DNA of 64,000 nucleotides from Pectobacterium aroidearum (GCF_015689195.1 NZ_CP065044.1:2914001-2978000); one strand, 5' to 3'; positions 33,972-43,862 are shown, numbered from the stretch's first letter. A program made the numbers and translations. The notes: generated from the sequence alone by a model not told the origin.

Positions 33972-34988
33972 TTAACGCAAACTCTGCTCCAGCCACTCAG
34001 CCAGTTCCTGCAATTCGTTTTGCTGTTCAGGGAAAGCGGTAATCAATGCCTGACACGTTGCCGCCATATTTTCCGGGCGATATGCCGTTCCCTGTAATGC
34101 GCAAGCGAGTGCTTCTAACGGCGCAGGGTTCAGGCTATCGGTATAAACCTGCGCGCGGACAATCACGCCGCGTTCCACATCAAAATGCAATTCAATCCCG
34201 CCCCAGGTAAATCGGTTATCAAGTAAATGCGAGAAGTCCGGCGCCTGACCGAAATTCCATTCCCAGCTACTTTGACGCGCAAACTGTTCGCTGAACCCCG
34301 GTAAATCGGGGTAAGCAGAAGGCGAGATAATTTCCGGTTCGCACTGTTCGCCGAAATAATCGAAGAAGGCCTGCGTCACCGCCTGACAGATCACCTGATG
34401 ATCGACAGAAGGCAGCAACTCCACCAGATTGGCAACGCGAGAACGCACAGACGTAATCCCTTTTGCCTGTAGTTTTTTAATGTCTGGGTTCAAGTAATCA
34501 GCTAAACGATTGAGGTCTGCGTTCAGCAGCAGCGTGCCGTGATGAAAGCCGCGATCTTTCGTTTCGCGATAGGCGGAACCGGACACCTTGCGCACGCCGT
34601 CTGTGGTTTCCACCACCAGATCGTTGCGGCCTGACGCGCTGGCTTTTAACCCAAGAGCACTGAGTGCATCCAGAACGATCTGCGTTGAGACGCTTTTATC
34701 GTACTCCGGTTTGCCCGCCATAAAGGTAAAGCAGGTATTCCCGAGATCGTGAAAAACCGCCCCGCCGCCGCTGCTGCGTCGTGCCAGCTTGATGCCATCC
34801 TCTTCCATCCGCCGCGTATTGCACTCTTTCCACGGGTTTTGGGCACGACCAATGACCACAGTTTCCGCATTACGCCACAAAAACAACACCCGCTGCGTAG
34901 TGGGCATCTGGCGAAAGATGCATTCCTCAACGGCCAGATTAAACCAGGGATCGTAAGAGTCAGAGATCAATAAACGCAGAGAGGACAT
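33972..34988 (-). CDS. lplA: Lipoate-protein ligase A
   Basis: Salvages free lipoate: it activates lipoate with ATP and attaches it to lipoyl domains of 2-oxoacid dehydrogenases and GcvH. The 338-residue protein has E. coli LplA length, with a large N-terminal catalytic domain ([40 protein letters not shown]) and a small C-terminal domain (about 247-338). It has a GGAGC ribosome site. It stands alone between ydiV and nlpC, a place where E. coli has no gene. Confidence 0.95.
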   Translation of the reverse strand: MSSLRLLISDSYDPWFNLAVEECIFRQMPTTQRVLFLWRNAETVVIGRAQNPWKECNTRRMEEDGIKLARRSSGGGAVFHDLGNTCFTFMAGKPEYDKSVSTQIVLDALSALGLKASASGRNDLVVETTDGVRKVSGSAYRETKDRGFHHGTLLLNADLNRLADYLNPDIKKLQAKGITSVRSRVANLVELLPSVDHQVICQAVTQAFFDYFGEQCEPEIISPSAYPDLPGFSEQFARQSSWEWNFGQAPDFSHLLDNRFTWGGIELHFDVERGVIVRAQVYTDSLNPAPLEALACALQGTAYRPENMAATCQALITAFPEQQNELQELAEWLEQSLR

Positions 34989-35031
34989 GAGCAGCTCCGT
35001 GCTGTAAGTACGCTAAATAAAAGGGGGGAAA

Positions 35032-35520
35032 TCAGATGCGGCGGGCCTGCCAGTAAGCCCGTTTCCAGTACACGTTATCCAACGACGAACGGATTACGCC
35101 CTGACTGGTGGAGGCATGAATAAACTGGTCGTCTTTGTCATAAATGCCGACGTGCAACCCGCTGCTGCCGCTGCCGGTTTTGAAAAAAACCAAATCGCCC
35201 GGTAACAGATTCTCGCGATCAATGCGCTCGCCCAATTCGGTTTGTTCTTCGGTGGTGCGCGGCAGCTGCATGCCAAATTTATCGCGGAACGTCAGGTAGA
35301 CAAAGCCGGAACAATCGACACCGTTACGATCCAGCCCGCCATAACGATAAGGCGTTCTGTACCATTGTCCCAGTTGATCGTTTAGCTGCACCATCACCAT
35401 GATCGAATCGCTCAGACGCGCGTTCGGCGGCGGATTATTATGTCGGCTACTGCTACAGCCGACCAAAATCAGGCTGGCGAGAATCAAAGCGTGTCGTAAA
35501 CGTATCATCGCGATTACCAT
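35032..35520 (-). CDS. nlpC: NlpC/P60-family cell-wall endopeptidase lipoprotein
   Basis: Lipoprotein with a lipobox LILVGC and an NlpC/P60 cysteine-peptidase domain. The catalytic cysteine is in VDCSGFVYL, the histidine in GLHVGIY and the third residue in QFIHAS. The family cleaves peptide bonds in peptidoglycan stems. The product is 162 residues, or 158 if translation begins at 35508 (MIRLRHALIL), which agrees better with E. coli NlpC; the upstream ATG has the better ribosome site (GGCGG). It is adjacent to btuD, as in E. coli. Confidence 0.93.
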   Translation of the reverse strand: MVIAMIRLRHALILASLILVGCSSSRHNNPPPNARLSDSIMVMVQLNDQLGQWYRTPYRYGGLDRNGVDCSGFVYLTFRDKFGMQLPRTTEEQTELGERIDRENLLPGDLVFFKTGSGSSGLHVGIYDKDDQFIHASTSQGVIRSSLDNVYWKRAYWQARRI

Positions 35521-35652
35521 AAAACCGCCCAGGCCATAGACCTCTGGCGTTTGAAAATGCTAGGTATTGGATTAATTTAGCGTTTAATCGGGGTGACTGG
35601 CAAGTAAAGGCGATTTTTCCTATTTTCTAACGACGCAGATTTTCTCTCGGCA

Positions 35653-36429
35653 TCAGGCACTGCGAGTGATGATCCAGTTTTTGCCATCGACCACGTGCCG
35701 CTGAAACGCGACACCGAATACCGGGGACAGCACCTCCGGCCGCATGACCTCGGCCGTTTCGCCCTGTGCCACCAGAGCACCTGCCGACAATAGCCATACG
35801 CGATCCGCATGGTGGGCACTGTGGTTCAGGTCGTGTGCGCAAACCACAACCGTGATGCCAGAACGGCAGAGTTCACTCAGTAACGCATCCAGCGCCACCT
35901 GCTGCGCCACATCAAGGCTATTGGTCGGTTCATCCAGCAGCAACAGACGCGCGTGCGGATTGAGGGTCGGCCAAATCTGCAACAGCACCGCCGCCAGCCG
36001 AACGCGCTGCCACTCGCCCCCCGACAGTTGCGTAAGCGGACGCGCCAACTTGTCGGTTAACATCAGGCGTTCCGCCAGAAGATGCACTACTTTTTCAACC
36101 GCGTATTCCTGAGCCAGAGGCGGTTGATGCAGTTGCCAGTATTGGAATACCGGCATCAGCGCCAGCGGCGGTTGCTGCTGTGCCAGATAGGCACGCCGTA
36201 TGGCCAAATCTGCCGCCGTATACTGCGACAGCGACGTGCCAGCCAGCAAGACTTCGCCTTCTCCCGCCAGCAACCCCGCTGCCCTTGCCAGCAATGTGCT
36301 CTTTCCGGCGCCGTTCGGGCCAATGATATGCAGCAGTGCGCCACGACGACACTCCGCCGTCGTCGGTGACAAACGCGGCGAGGCACCAGCCTGCCGCAGC
36401 TCCAATACCGGAGAAGTCTGTTGCGTCAA
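35653..36429 (-). CDS. btuD: Vitamin B12 ABC transporter, ATP-binding protein
   Basis: ATPase of the BtuCD-F cobalamin importer, 258 residues. Walker [12 protein letters not shown], signature LSGGEWQRVRLAAVL, Walker B LLLLDEPTNSLDV and switch histidine CAHDLNHSAHHADRV are all intact. It is immediately downstream of btuE in a btuCED cluster, as in E. coli. No cobalamin riboswitch is visible upstream of btuC. Confidence 0.95.
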   Translation of the reverse strand: MTQQTSPVLELRQAGASPRLSPTTAECRRGALLHIIGPNGAGKSTLLARAAGLLAGEGEVLLAGTSLSQYTAADLAIRRAYLAQQQPPLALMPVFQYWQLHQPPLAQEYAVEKVVHLLAERLMLTDKLARPLTQLSGGEWQRVRLAAVLLQIWPTLNPHARLLLLDEPTNSLDVAQQVALDALLSELCRSGITVVVCAHDLNHSAHHADRVWLLSAGALVAQGETAEVMRPEVLSPVFGVAFQRHVVDGKNWIITRSA

Positions 36430-36981
36430 TTATTTTGCCAGCGCATCGTCGATCGCTTTCACGATAGTGTCATGGTCAGGTGCCATATCCGGCGCAAAGC
36501 GATCAATCACACGCCCTTCGCGATCCACCAGGAATTTTTCGAAATTCCACAGAATGTCTTCCGGGTTCTTAGGCTTACGTCCCTTATTGACCAAACGCGC
36601 AAAAAAGTCACTTTTCCAGGTTCCGTTGGCTTCTGGCTGTTCACGAATTAACAACTGGTACAGCGGATGACGATTCTCGCCATTCACTTCAATCTTGCTG
36701 AACATCGGGAACTGAACGCCAAATGTCCCACGGCAGAACGCCTGGATCTCTGCTTCCGAGCCCGGTTCCTGCCCGGCAAATTCATTGGAGGGGAATCCCA
36801 GCACGACCAAGCCTTTGTCACGATAGGTTTCATAGAGTTTTTCCAGCGCGTCGTATTGCTTCGTCAGGCCGCATTGAGAGGCGACGTTGACGACTAAAGC
36901 AACCTGCCCTTTAAACGCCTCAAACGTTGTCGCTTTCCCGTCGATAGTAGTCAGTGGAATAGCGTAGATTTCAGTGCTCAT
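36430..36981 (-). CDS. btuE: Glutathione/thioredoxin peroxidase BtuE
   Basis: Glutathione-peroxidase-family enzyme of 183 residues that reduces peroxides. Active-site features are the peroxidatic cysteine in NVASQCGLTKQY, FPSNEFAGQEPGS and WNFEKFLVD. Despite its name and location in the btu cluster it is not needed for B12 transport in E. coli. The start at 36981 (MSTEIYAIPL) is chosen for its GGGAGC ribosome site and family agreement; a start 42 nt upstream adds an unmatched stretch. It abuts btuD (stop and start adjacent) and lies about 50 nt after btuC. Confidence 0.95.
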   Translation of the reverse strand: MSTEIYAIPLTTIDGKATTFEAFKGQVALVVNVASQCGLTKQYDALEKLYETYRDKGLVVLGFPSNEFAGQEPGSEAEIQAFCRGTFGVQFPMFSKIEVNGENRHPLYQLLIREQPEANGTWKSDFFARLVNKGRKPKNPEDILWNFEKFLVDREGRVIDRFAPDMAPDHDTIVKAIDDALAK

Positions 36982-37032
36982 CGTTTTGCTCCCTTTAATG
37001 ATCAATAAGAATGGATAAAACAAGACATATCG

Positions 37033-38070
37033 CTACAACCGATTACGTAATAACAGCCAGATAAACCATGGCGATCCCAGCGTAGCGGTAACCACGCCTA
37101 TCGGCAACTCGGCTGCACTCAGCGCAACGCGCGCGACCGTATCCGCCAGCAGCAGAACCCCGCCGCCAGCCAACGCACAGCCGCTCAATAAATAGCGCTG
37201 ATCGGTCAACCCGCACAGCCGCAACATATGCGGGATCACCAAGCCAATAAACGCGATGATGCCAGCCAGCGCTACGCTCAATCCGACCTGTACGCCCATG
37301 ACCAGCACGAGCATCGTGCGCCAGCGATAGACCGGAATGCCCAACTGACGCGCCTGAATCTCGCCGAGCGTCAACCCGTTCAGCACCGTCCCCTGACGGC
37401 TTAACCACAGCAGTAGCGGCAAGAGCGCCAACATCAGCCAGCCGTGCCGCCAGTCAATGCCGCTGAAGCCGCCCATCATCCAGTACATTAGTTGGCGTAA
37501 ATCGAGACTGGTACTGAAATAGACGGCCCAGGTCATCACCGCACTACAGATAATGCCGAGCGCAATGCCGATAAGTAATAGACGGGTATTGGAAATATGA
37601 CGACGGGCAAAATGAAGTAACAGAAAGGTAATCAGCAGCGCGCCAGCTATCGCGCTCAGACTTAACGTCCAGACGGGCAACAGTCCCTGCCCCAGCAGCA
37701 CCGTCAGCACTAAGGCCACGCCTGCGCCGTTCGCCACACCCAGCAGCCCCGGCTCCGCCAATGGATTATCAAAGACGGCCTGCATCACGGTGCCCGACAT
37801 TGCCAGACTGGCCCCCACCAGCATCACGGCCAGCGTTCTGGGCAAACGCAACTGCCAGACAAAGAGTTGCTGAGCCTCATCCAGCCAGGCCGTCGGCCAA
37901 ATCCAGCGTTCTCCGGCACACAAACTGACGACCAGCGTAAGCGCGAGAAACGCCAACAGCAGTACCAGACTCCGACGATCGCGTCTGTACTGCTGTTGTT
38001 TTAGCTGGCTGTAGTGAGGCAACTGCGTCGCGTGCTTTAGCGGGATATCACCCGGCGATAATGGCTGCAT
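37033..38070 (-). CDS. btuC: Vitamin B12 ABC transporter, permease
   Basis: Inner-membrane permease of 345 residues with about ten membrane helices. FecCD-family landmarks are [37 protein letters not shown] and the cytoplasmic coupling segment [18 protein letters not shown]. The N-terminus ([16 protein letters not shown]) is about 19 residues longer than E. coli BtuC, and the ribosome site at 38070 is weak, so the true start may be further in. It is the first gene of btuCED-nlpC. Confidence 0.93.
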   Translation of the reverse strand: MQPLSPGDIPLKHATQLPHYSQLKQQQYRRDRRSLVLLLAFLALTLVVSLCAGERWIWPTAWLDEAQQLFVWQLRLPRTLAVMLVGASLAMSGTVMQAVFDNPLAEPGLLGVANGAGVALVLTVLLGQGLLPVWTLSLSAIAGALLITFLLLHFARRHISNTRLLLIGIALGIICSAVMTWAVYFSTSLDLRQLMYWMMGGFSGIDWRHGWLMLALLPLLLWLSRQGTVLNGLTLGEIQARQLGIPVYRWRTMLVLVMGVQVGLSVALAGIIAFIGLVIPHMLRLCGLTDQRYLLSGCALAGGGVLLLADTVARVALSAAELPIGVVTATLGSPWFIWLLLRNRL

Positions 38071-38206
38071 TGTTCACCGTAACAAGGGATCCAGCGCAAT
38101 GAAAAAGCGCAGTTAAGATAACGTCCTGTCACATATGTTAAACGATTTCGCCCGCCTTACACGCTTTTTCCTTGTTATCGCAATGCAATCAAAATGAATA
38201 TGAACG

Positions 38207-38971
38207 CTACTTCGTGCTGCATACCGCAATATAGTTAAGCTGGTTGCGATTGCGGCGGAAGGTATGAAACATGTTGAAGAACATGCCACGGTTTTCTTTC
38301 TTCAGCGCATTTTTTACGATGCGCGCCGCGCCAGCCAAACCTTCATCATAAATCAGCCCTTGTGGCGTCAGCAGCGTCATTGCACCGTTATCGTAGCTAA
38401 CCTTGCTAAAACCACACTCCTGAAACAGCGTCACCCAGCGCTCACGCAGCATCGGCTGAGCATGTACGTTGATCGCTTTATGCATCTGTTCCACCGCCTG
38501 CAATGCCCCGGTATCTTTCTCGGAGAGCAGCATAATATCGTGAGTAATCAGGCGGCCACCCGGTTTCAGCACGCGATAATATTCAGCAATAATCCGGCTT
38601 TTGGCCTTGTCGGCATACATCGTCAGCATGGCTTCGTTAATCACCACGTCAAAGTGATTATCGGGAAACGGCAGTTCCAGCGCATTCGCCTGCATAATCG
38701 TGACCTGCGAAGCCAGACCGTTCGCCGCGACATTTTCCTGCGCCTTCTCTAGCGCGGCTTTATCCATATCCGCACCGATGACCTGGCAGCCAAAACGACG
38801 AGCGATCTCCATCGCCGTAGTGCCCATATTGCAGGCAACTTCCAGCACGACGCTGTCCTGCCGGAACCCAGCCTGACTGAGCAGCCACTCGGTTGCTTTC
38901 CTGCCGCCGGGACGCAGACGTTTTTTCCCCAATCGAGCTAAAAATTTATGCCCTGCTTCATGATCGCTCAT
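38207..38971 (-). CDS. Class I SAM-dependent methyltransferase, substrate unknown
   Basis: Cytoplasmic methyltransferase of 254 residues. Motif I is VVLEVACNMGTTAMEIA, the acidic ribose-binding residue is in GADMDKAAL, and NALELPFPDNHFDVV is motif II/post-II. This pattern is shared by UbiE/arsenite-type small-molecule methyltransferases, but the substrate cannot be told. It is encoded 52 nt after a cupin gene on the same strand, and both are divergent from a Crp/Fnr-type regulator, so the three may form one regulated unit. Confidence 0.75.
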   Translation of the reverse strand: MSDHEAGHKFLARLGKKRLRPGGRKATEWLLSQAGFRQDSVVLEVACNMGTTAMEIARRFGCQVIGADMDKAALEKAQENVAANGLASQVTIMQANALELPFPDNHFDVVINEAMLTMYADKAKSRIIAEYYRVLKPGGRLITHDIMLLSEKDTGALQAVEQMHKAINVHAQPMLRERWVTLFQECGFSKVSYDNGAMTLLTPQGLIYDEGLAGAARIVKNALKKENRGMFFNMFHTFRRNRNQLNYIAVCSTK

Positions 38972-39023
38972 ACTCTCACTCCTTAATTCTGTTTATCGCG
39001 TTAGCCGTTTATGAAATAGCTGT

Positions 39024-39365
39024 TTAGTTCGTTTTCAGCGTCTTCAACATGGTCAGCAACATACGCGACGACTGCTGCGCATCAACGGCATGTGGGATAT
39101 TGGCTGGCATACGCACCAACGTGCCAGGCTGCGCGACAACGGGTTCGCCACCGATCGTCAGCAATAATTCACCTTCAAGTACCATAACCAGTGCATCATA
39201 AGGCGCACTGTGTTCACTCAACCCCTGCCCCTGATCGAAAGCAAACAGCGTGACATTGCCGCCGTCGGTACGGGCCAATACGCGACTGGCGATACCGTGT
39301 TCGGTTGGGGTAATCAATTCATGGAGAACCAGCGCCTGTGCCGCCGGAAGGGTATTTTCTTTCAT
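39024..39365 (-). CDS. Cupin-domain protein, function unknown
   Basis: Single-domain cupin of 113 residues. The two metal-site motifs are GLSEHSAPYDALVMVLEGE (motif 1; one of the usual two histidines is replaced) and PANIPHAVDA (motif 2). Small cupins of this type sense or bind metals or small ligands, or act as simple dioxygenases; no specific activity can be assigned. It is the probable first gene of an operon with the downstream methyltransferase and is divergent from the Crp/Fnr-type gene 116 nt away. Confidence 0.78.
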   Translation of the reverse strand: MKENTLPAAQALVLHELITPTEHGIASRVLARTDGGNVTLFAFDQGQGLSEHSAPYDALVMVLEGELLLTIGGEPVVAQPGTLVRMPANIPHAVDAQQSSRMLLTMLKTLKTN

Positions 39366-39481
39366 AGAAACGCTCCGCTATTCTCGATTCGGCGTGCCGT
39401 GATTTTGCTTGCCGAATCCATGCAAGTGATTATTATTTTCATTTACTGACTTGATGGTAATACCAGCCTCTGGGAGGGCAA

Positions 39482-40198
39482 ATGACATTTGTCAAAAAGG
39501 CGCTGTCGCCCGATGAATACGGCGAGGTGCTGTTTCAGCATGACTGGATGCGCGGTGAACCCAGCAATGTGGTGTGTGAGTTATTGGCAAAAAGCGAGCG
39601 CCTGTTTTTCCGGCAGGATGACGTCCTGTTTCGTGAAGGCGACAAAATGCAGCACTGTTTGCTGGTTGAAACGGGAAAGTTACAGGCTTTTCGCCATACC
39701 TATGGCGGGGATGAAAAGATCTTCGGACAATTTGAACGCAGTGAGTTTGTCGCCATCGCGGCGGTGTTTATGGATCACGGCCGTTTCCCGATGAATATCC
39801 GCGCGTTGAGCGATGGCCATACGCTGATGATTCCACGGCAGGATATTCACCAGTTCTGTTTACAGCGCCCGGAGCTGGCGCTGCGTTTGCTCAACTATCT
39901 GGGCAAAAAACTCTATTCGACGATCAACCAAATCGACTGGCTGACATCCAGCTCTGCGCCACAGCGTCTGGCTGATTATCTGCTGCGGCAGCACCACATT
40001 CAGCAAACGCAGCAGCTGACATTACCGGTGAGCCGAGGGCAGCTCGCAACGTCATTAGGGATGCGCGGCGAAACATTGAGCCGATTGATGTCCGACTGGA
40101 AGCGGCAAGGCTACATTGCCTATCGGGGTCATCAGGTGGAATTGTGCGATATGAATTATCTGAAAGAACTGGCGGCCGAGGCCAGACGGACATTCTGA
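39482..40198 (+). CDS. Crp/Fnr-family transcriptional regulator
   Basis: Regulator of 238 residues with an N-terminal cyclic-nucleotide-binding-like beta-barrel (about 35-130, LFREGDKMQHCLLVETGKL) and a C-terminal winged helix (VSRGQLATSLGMRGETLSRLM). It has no N-terminal cysteine cluster, so it is not an oxygen-sensing FNR; it resembles DNR/YeiL-like sensors, possibly of haem/NO or another ligand. The ribosome site GGGAGG is strong. Divergent arrangement with the cupin-methyltransferase pair suggests it controls them. No clear FNR/DNR half-site is visible in 39366-39481. Confidence 0.82.
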   Translation: MTFVKKALSPDEYGEVLFQHDWMRGEPSNVVCELLAKSERLFFRQDDVLFREGDKMQHCLLVETGKLQAFRHTYGGDEKIFGQFERSEFVAIAAVFMDHGRFPMNIRALSDGHTLMIPRQDIHQFCLQRPELALRLLNYLGKKLYSTINQIDWLTSSSAPQRLADYLLRQHHIQQTQQLTLPVSRGQLATSLGMRGETLSRLMSDWKRQGYIAYRGHQVELCDMNYLKELAAEARRTF

Positions 40199-40252
40199 TC
40201 GTTCTAAGTCTTTGTCGATTCAGGCATGACGGGTGGATAGAACAACGGTGGT

Positions 40253-40379
<127 letters not shown>

Positions 40380-40437
40380 TACATTTTGACAATTGTCATT
40401 CCCTCATCACCGAATTATCAACTACGCTTAGCCTACA

Positions 40438-40466
40438 TTGATGAGAATCACTCTCATTAACATAAT
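40438..40466 (+). promoter_or_regulatory. Promoter with Fur box for small cysteine-rich gene
   Basis: TTGATG (40438-40443), 17-nt spacer, CATAAT (40461-40466). TGAGAATCACTCTCA (40442-40456) lies within the spacer and matches the 7-1-7 Fur consensus at 11 of 14 positions, with perfect dyad arms. Confidence 0.78.
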
Positions 40467-40508
40467 TATCTCATGCCTATCGTGATGAGATACCGTGAGG
40501 GTAACGCT

Positions 40509-40751
40509 ATGCTGGACTTTTTCCGACGAACCTTATCTCTTCATGGAACATCGTCACGCCATGACAGCCAACAGCCACGGCATCCACAGGCGGCCTCGCC
40601 GACAGACACCGCTGCTCATGCTCGCTGTAGCGAGAGTGAATATTGTTTCTTTAACCACACAGCCATGTTGCCATTCGATCAGCTTGACGAATGCTGCTGC
40701 GGCAACGATAGAAATAAACAAGAGAAAACGTCGTCCTCATACGATTCATGA
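40509..40751 (+). CDS. Small cysteine-rich protein, unknown, Fur-controlled
   Basis: I do not recognise the family. The 80-residue product starts MLDFFRRTLSLHG, has a His/Gln/Pro/Ser-rich middle and five cysteines, three of them consecutive near the C-terminus (LDECCCGNDRN). It has no signal peptide or membrane helix, apart from an amphipathic N-terminus. ATG at 40509 is preceded by GAGGG at a good distance; two earlier in-frame starts lack ribosome sites. A Fur-box promoter upstream and a terminator overlapping the stop codon make it a monocistronic iron-responsive transcript of about 290 nt. The transcript might also act as an RNA. A metal-binding or redox role is only a guess from the cysteines. 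Confidence 0.65.
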   Translation: MLDFFRRTLSLHGTSSRHDSQQPRHPQAASPTDTAAHARCSESEYCFFNHTAMLPFDQLDECCCGNDRNKQEKTSSSYDS

Positions 40752-40763
40752 CGTTTTCACTTT
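40724..40763 (+). terminator. Terminator of the small Fur-controlled gene
   Basis: GAAAACGTC and GACGTTTTC (9-bp stem, 17-nt loop, 40724-40758) followed by ACTTTTT. It overlaps the stop codon of the 80-residue gene. Confidence 0.65.
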
Positions 40764-40773
40764 TTGCTGGCGT

Positions 40774-41604
40774 TTAAAACTTGATGCTTTGACCACGCGT
40801 CAGCCAGGCCGCGACAAATTCGGGCACGACTGTACTGGCGGGACCGTAGATTTTTTCATCAAACTGGCTTTCTACCTGGCTGGGCTCCAGATTCAGCTCC
40901 AGCGTGTAGGCACCGTGCGAATGAGCCTCATGGACAAAGCCGGCAGCGGGATACACATGCCCCGATGTGCCAATCGCAATAAAGTAATCTGCCTGCGATA
41001 GCGCATGGTAAATCTTGTCCATGTGCAACGGCATTTCACCAAACCACACTACATGCGGGCGTAAAGGCGCGGGAAATTGACAGCAGTGGCAGCGTTCGCC
41101 GACGGCGAGATCGTCCGTCCACTCAACGATCTGTCCACTTTGGCTACAGCGTATTTTCAGCAGCTCACCGTGCATATGAATGACACGCTGGCTACCGGCA
41201 CGCTCATGCAGGTTATCGATATTTTGCGTAATCAGCAGGAAGTTATCTTCCAGCATCGCTTCCAGGTTGGCCAATGCCAGATGTGCGGCATTCGGCACAA
41301 TTTCCGGCTGCTGTAGCTGACGGCGGCGAGCGTTATAAAACGCCTGCACCAGCTCAGGGTTACGCTGAAAGCCTTCCGGCGTGGCGACATCCTCGACGCG
41401 GTGTTCCTCCCACAGGCCATCGGCAGCGCGAAAGGTACGAATACCCGACTCCGCTGAGATACCAGCCCCCGTCAGTACCACCACGCGCGGTTTTTTCACT
41501 TCGCTTGCTGCCAGATAATCACGATGGAAAATACGCGCACGAAGACGCTGTTGCCGCATACGCTTTCCCTTATGAAAACGCCCTAATCGTTGACGCGTAT
41601 ACAT
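40774..41604 (-). CDS. cobB: NAD-dependent protein deacylase (sirtuin)
   Basis: Sirtuin removing acetyl and succinyl groups from lysines, with NAD+ as co-substrate. The 276-residue chain shows [29 protein letters not shown], the catalytic histidine in [10 protein letters not shown], the zinc cysteines in IRCSQSG and ERCHCCQF, and [11 protein letters not shown]. The Tyr/Arg pair selecting succinyl-lysine lies in the [10 protein letters not shown] region. The basic N-terminal tail ([16 protein letters not shown]) matches the long CobB isoform of enteric bacteria. It is 11 nt downstream of nagK, probably co-transcribed. Confidence 0.95.
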   Translation of the reverse strand: MYTRQRLGRFHKGKRMRQQRLRARIFHRDYLAASEVKKPRVVVLTGAGISAESGIRTFRAADGLWEEHRVEDVATPEGFQRNPELVQAFYNARRRQLQQPEIVPNAAHLALANLEAMLEDNFLLITQNIDNLHERAGSQRVIHMHGELLKIRCSQSGQIVEWTDDLAVGERCHCCQFPAPLRPHVVWFGEMPLHMDKIYHALSQADYFIAIGTSGHVYPAAGFVHEAHSHGAYTLELNLEPSQVESQFDEKIYGPASTVVPEFVAAWLTRGQSIKF

Positions 41605-41615
41605 ACGTTCTCCAG

Positions 41616-42530
41616 CTAGTTATCCATTAAGTGTAGCAACGCCGCGCCACGTACGCCGCCCGCATCACCGTGACGCGCTTTCTCTATCCGTGGCAGTTTC
41701 GCAATCGGTAAAAGTCGTGAAGGAAGACGCGTCGGCAGAATCTGATAAATTTCATCAAAATTCGACAGGCCGCCGCCTAGCACCAGCAGATGCGGATCGA
41801 ATAGGGTCAGCAGGTTACCCAAACAGGCCGCCAGCAAATCCATAAAACGGTCGACAAACTCTCGCGCTTTTTCCTCTCCACCACGATAGTGCCGGATGAT
41901 GGTTACGGCAGGCAGAGCTTCACCATACATATGCTCATATAGCCATTCAAAACCACGACCGGAAATATAATTCTCGATGCAGCCAGATTGCCCGCAACCG
42001 CACTTCACGCGGGGAATGTCCACCCCGATGATATCCAGCGCGTCGGACGGCAGGCGGAGATGACCAAATTCACCGGCGATACCGTTGCGCCCGTCCACCG
42101 GACGCCCGTTAATCACCAGTCCACCGCCCAGCCCCGTCCCCAAAATTAGGCCCAAAACGACAGGATAGGAGCGAAATTCCGCGTCCCACGCTTCCGACAG
42201 CACAAAGCAGTTGGCATCGTTGTTGATACGAACATCTCGCTGCAAACGCTGCGACAGATCCGTACGCAGTGGTTTTCCCATCGCCGCAGGCAGGTTAGCA
42301 GTAAATAGCGCGCCGTTATCGCCCGTTTGTATTCCCGGTATACCGATACCGACCTTCCCCTGTACGCCGACCTGCGCGTCAGCCTCATGCACCAGATCAA
42401 CCAGCGTGGCGAGCAGCTCATCGTAATGCATGCGCGGTGTCGGCACCCGCTTTTGCCACACCTTGTTCAACGCCGCGTCGAACACGCCCAGCTCAATTTT
42501 CGTGCCGCCCATGTCAAAACCGTAGTACAT
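41616..42530 (-). CDS. nagK: N-acetyl-D-glucosamine kinase (ROK family)
   Basis: Phosphorylates GlcNAc recovered from peptidoglycan turnover; the NagZ in this window releases such GlcNAc. It has 304 residues. The ATP-binding [18 protein letters not shown], catalytic-aspartate [26 protein letters not shown] and the zinc-binding ROK signature [16 protein letters not shown] are all present. It is upstream of cobB on the same strand, and an ERIC fragment lies between it and lolE. Confidence 0.95.
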   Translation of the reverse strand: MYYGFDMGGTKIELGVFDAALNKVWQKRVPTPRMHYDELLATLVDLVHEADAQVGVQGKVGIGIPGIQTGDNGALFTANLPAAMGKPLRTDLSQRLQRDVRINNDANCFVLSEAWDAEFRSYPVVLGLILGTGLGGGLVINGRPVDGRNGIAGEFGHLRLPSDALDIIGVDIPRVKCGCGQSGCIENYISGRGFEWLYEHMYGEALPAVTIIRHYRGGEEKAREFVDRFMDLLAACLGNLLTLFDPHLLVLGGGLSNFDEIYQILPTRLPSRLLPIAKLPRIEKARHGDAGGVRGAALLHLMDN

Positions 42531-42573
42531 GACTGCTCCTTAGGGTGTGATCGCTTTCCCACACGATAGGGAC

Positions 42574-42617
42574 TATCCCCGTCATATCTCAAGCCGCATG
42601 TGCGTTGGCTTGGCTTA
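42574..42617. repeat. ERIC repeat fragment
   Basis: TATCCCCGTCATATCTCAAG and the following bases to about 42617 match the first ~44 bp of an ERIC element. The rest is absent because lolE coding sequence begins there. The fragment includes or abuts the lolE stop codon. Confidence 0.75.
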
Positions 42618-43862
42618 CTGTCCGCTCAACACGCGGGCAGGGTCAATCCGGCTGGCGCGCCGTGCCGGATACCAGCTGGCAATCAGGCTTAACACCAGCG
42701 AGGTTCCTAATACGATAAAGACATCCATCAGATGCAGTTCCGACGGCAGGAAATCAATAAAATAGATGTCGCCGGACAGCAGCTTATGGCCGATGAGTGC
42801 CTCAATGCCGTGAATAATCGGCGTCAATTGCAAGGTCGCGATCACGCCAATCACCGCGCCTATCACGCTACCCAGCAGCCCGGCCAATAGCCCGTACCAA
42901 ATAAAGATAGCCCGAATCAGGCCGTCTGACGCACCCAGCGTACGCAGGACCGCGATATCGCTGCTTTTGTCTTTCACCGCCATCACCAGCGTTGAAACAA
43001 TATTAAAACAGGCCACGCCGATCACCAGGATCATCGCTAAATACATGATGGTTCTCACCATCTGGATGTCCCGATACATATAGCCATAGGTGCCAATCCA
43101 GCTGCGAATAGTGACATAAGACTTCGTGACTAAACCTGCATCCCGCACCAGTTTATTGGCGGAGAACACGTCGTTAGCTTTGATGGCGATCCCCGTTACA
43201 CTCTGCCCCATATCCAGATACTGTTGGGCATCCGCAAGTGGAATCAGCGCTAAACCGTGATCGAGCTGGCCGCTCAATTGTAAGATGCCGCTGATGTGCA
43301 GCCGGATGCGTTTAGGCTGCATCAGCTTCATTTCCGGGTCGCTGTTCGGGATCATCACCGTGACCCAGTCCCCTTGCGCAACATTCAGCGCCTTTGCCAC
43401 ACCTTGCCCAATGATGACCTGCTGTTCGCCCGCGTGAAACCGCTGCCATGCATCATTGAGAACATAATTAGGCAGCGCGCTAAGACGTTTCTCCTGCTGA
43501 GGATCGACGCCTTTTACCTGAACTGCCTGAAGTTTGGCACCGTTCTCCAGCAGACCGGTGAAATTGATATAAGGCGCTGCGGCTGCAACACCAGGCACCT
43601 GTTCGATTTTAGGCAGGATGTCCTGCCAGCCGTCGAAAGGCTGATTGACCGGCGCGATCTCGCCATGTGGCACGACGGCGAGGATGCGGTTATTCAGTTC
43701 ACGTTCAAAGCCATTCATCGCACTCAGACCAAGAATCAACACCGCCACGCCGAGGGCAATCCCTAACGTCGAAATAACTGAAATCAGCGAAACCATGCCG
43801 CCACGCCGACGGCCACGGCTAAAACGCAGGCCAATCAGCAACGAGAGCGGAGGAAATGTCAT
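42615..43862 (-). CDS. lolE: Lipoprotein-releasing ABC transporter, permease LolE
   Basis: Inner-membrane subunit that, with LolC and LolD, releases outer-membrane lipoproteins (such as Lpp, NlpC and LpoB here) to the chaperone LolA. It has 415 residues with one N-terminal transmembrane helix ([20 protein letters not shown]), a large periplasmic domain (about 50-270), and three C-terminal helices of the FtsX/MacB type. It ends DPARVLSGQ, as in E. coli. It overlaps lolD by 4 nt. Confidence 0.96.
   Translation of the reverse strand: MTFPPLSLLIGLRFSRGRRRGGMVSLISVISTLGIALGVAVLILGLSAMNGFERELNNRILAVVPHGEIAPVNQPFDGWQDILPKIEQVPGVAAAAPYINFTGLLENGAKLQAVQVKGVDPQQEKRLSALPNYVLNDAWQRFHAGEQQVIIGQGVAKALNVAQGDWVTVMIPNSDPEMKLMQPKRIRLHISGILQLSGQLDHGLALIPLADAQQYLDMGQSVTGIAIKANDVFSANKLVRDAGLVTKSYVTIRSWIGTYGYMYRDIQMVRTIMYLAMILVIGVACFNIVSTLVMAVKDKSSDIAVLRTLGASDGLIRAIFIWYGLLAGLLGSVIGAVIGVIATLQLTPIIHGIEALIGHKLLSGDIYFIDFLPSELHLMDVFIVLGTSLVLSLIASWYPARRASRIDPARVLSGQ

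Noticed and set aside
37500-38206. Cobalamin riboswitch upstream of btuC
   Set aside because: No B12-box-like sequence or extended leader is visible between the methyltransferase gene and btuC.
40438-40763. RyhB-type iron sRNA at the Fur-controlled locus
   Set aside because: The conserved RyhB core is absent, and the transcript contains a plausible frame with ribosome site. A dual role remains open but RyhB itself is excluded.
40495-41001. 168-codon plus-strand frame overlapping the small Fur-controlled gene and the end of cobB
   Set aside because: Most of it is antisense to cobB and runs through the terminator at 40724-40763. The 80-residue frame has the proper ribosome site and stops at the terminator.
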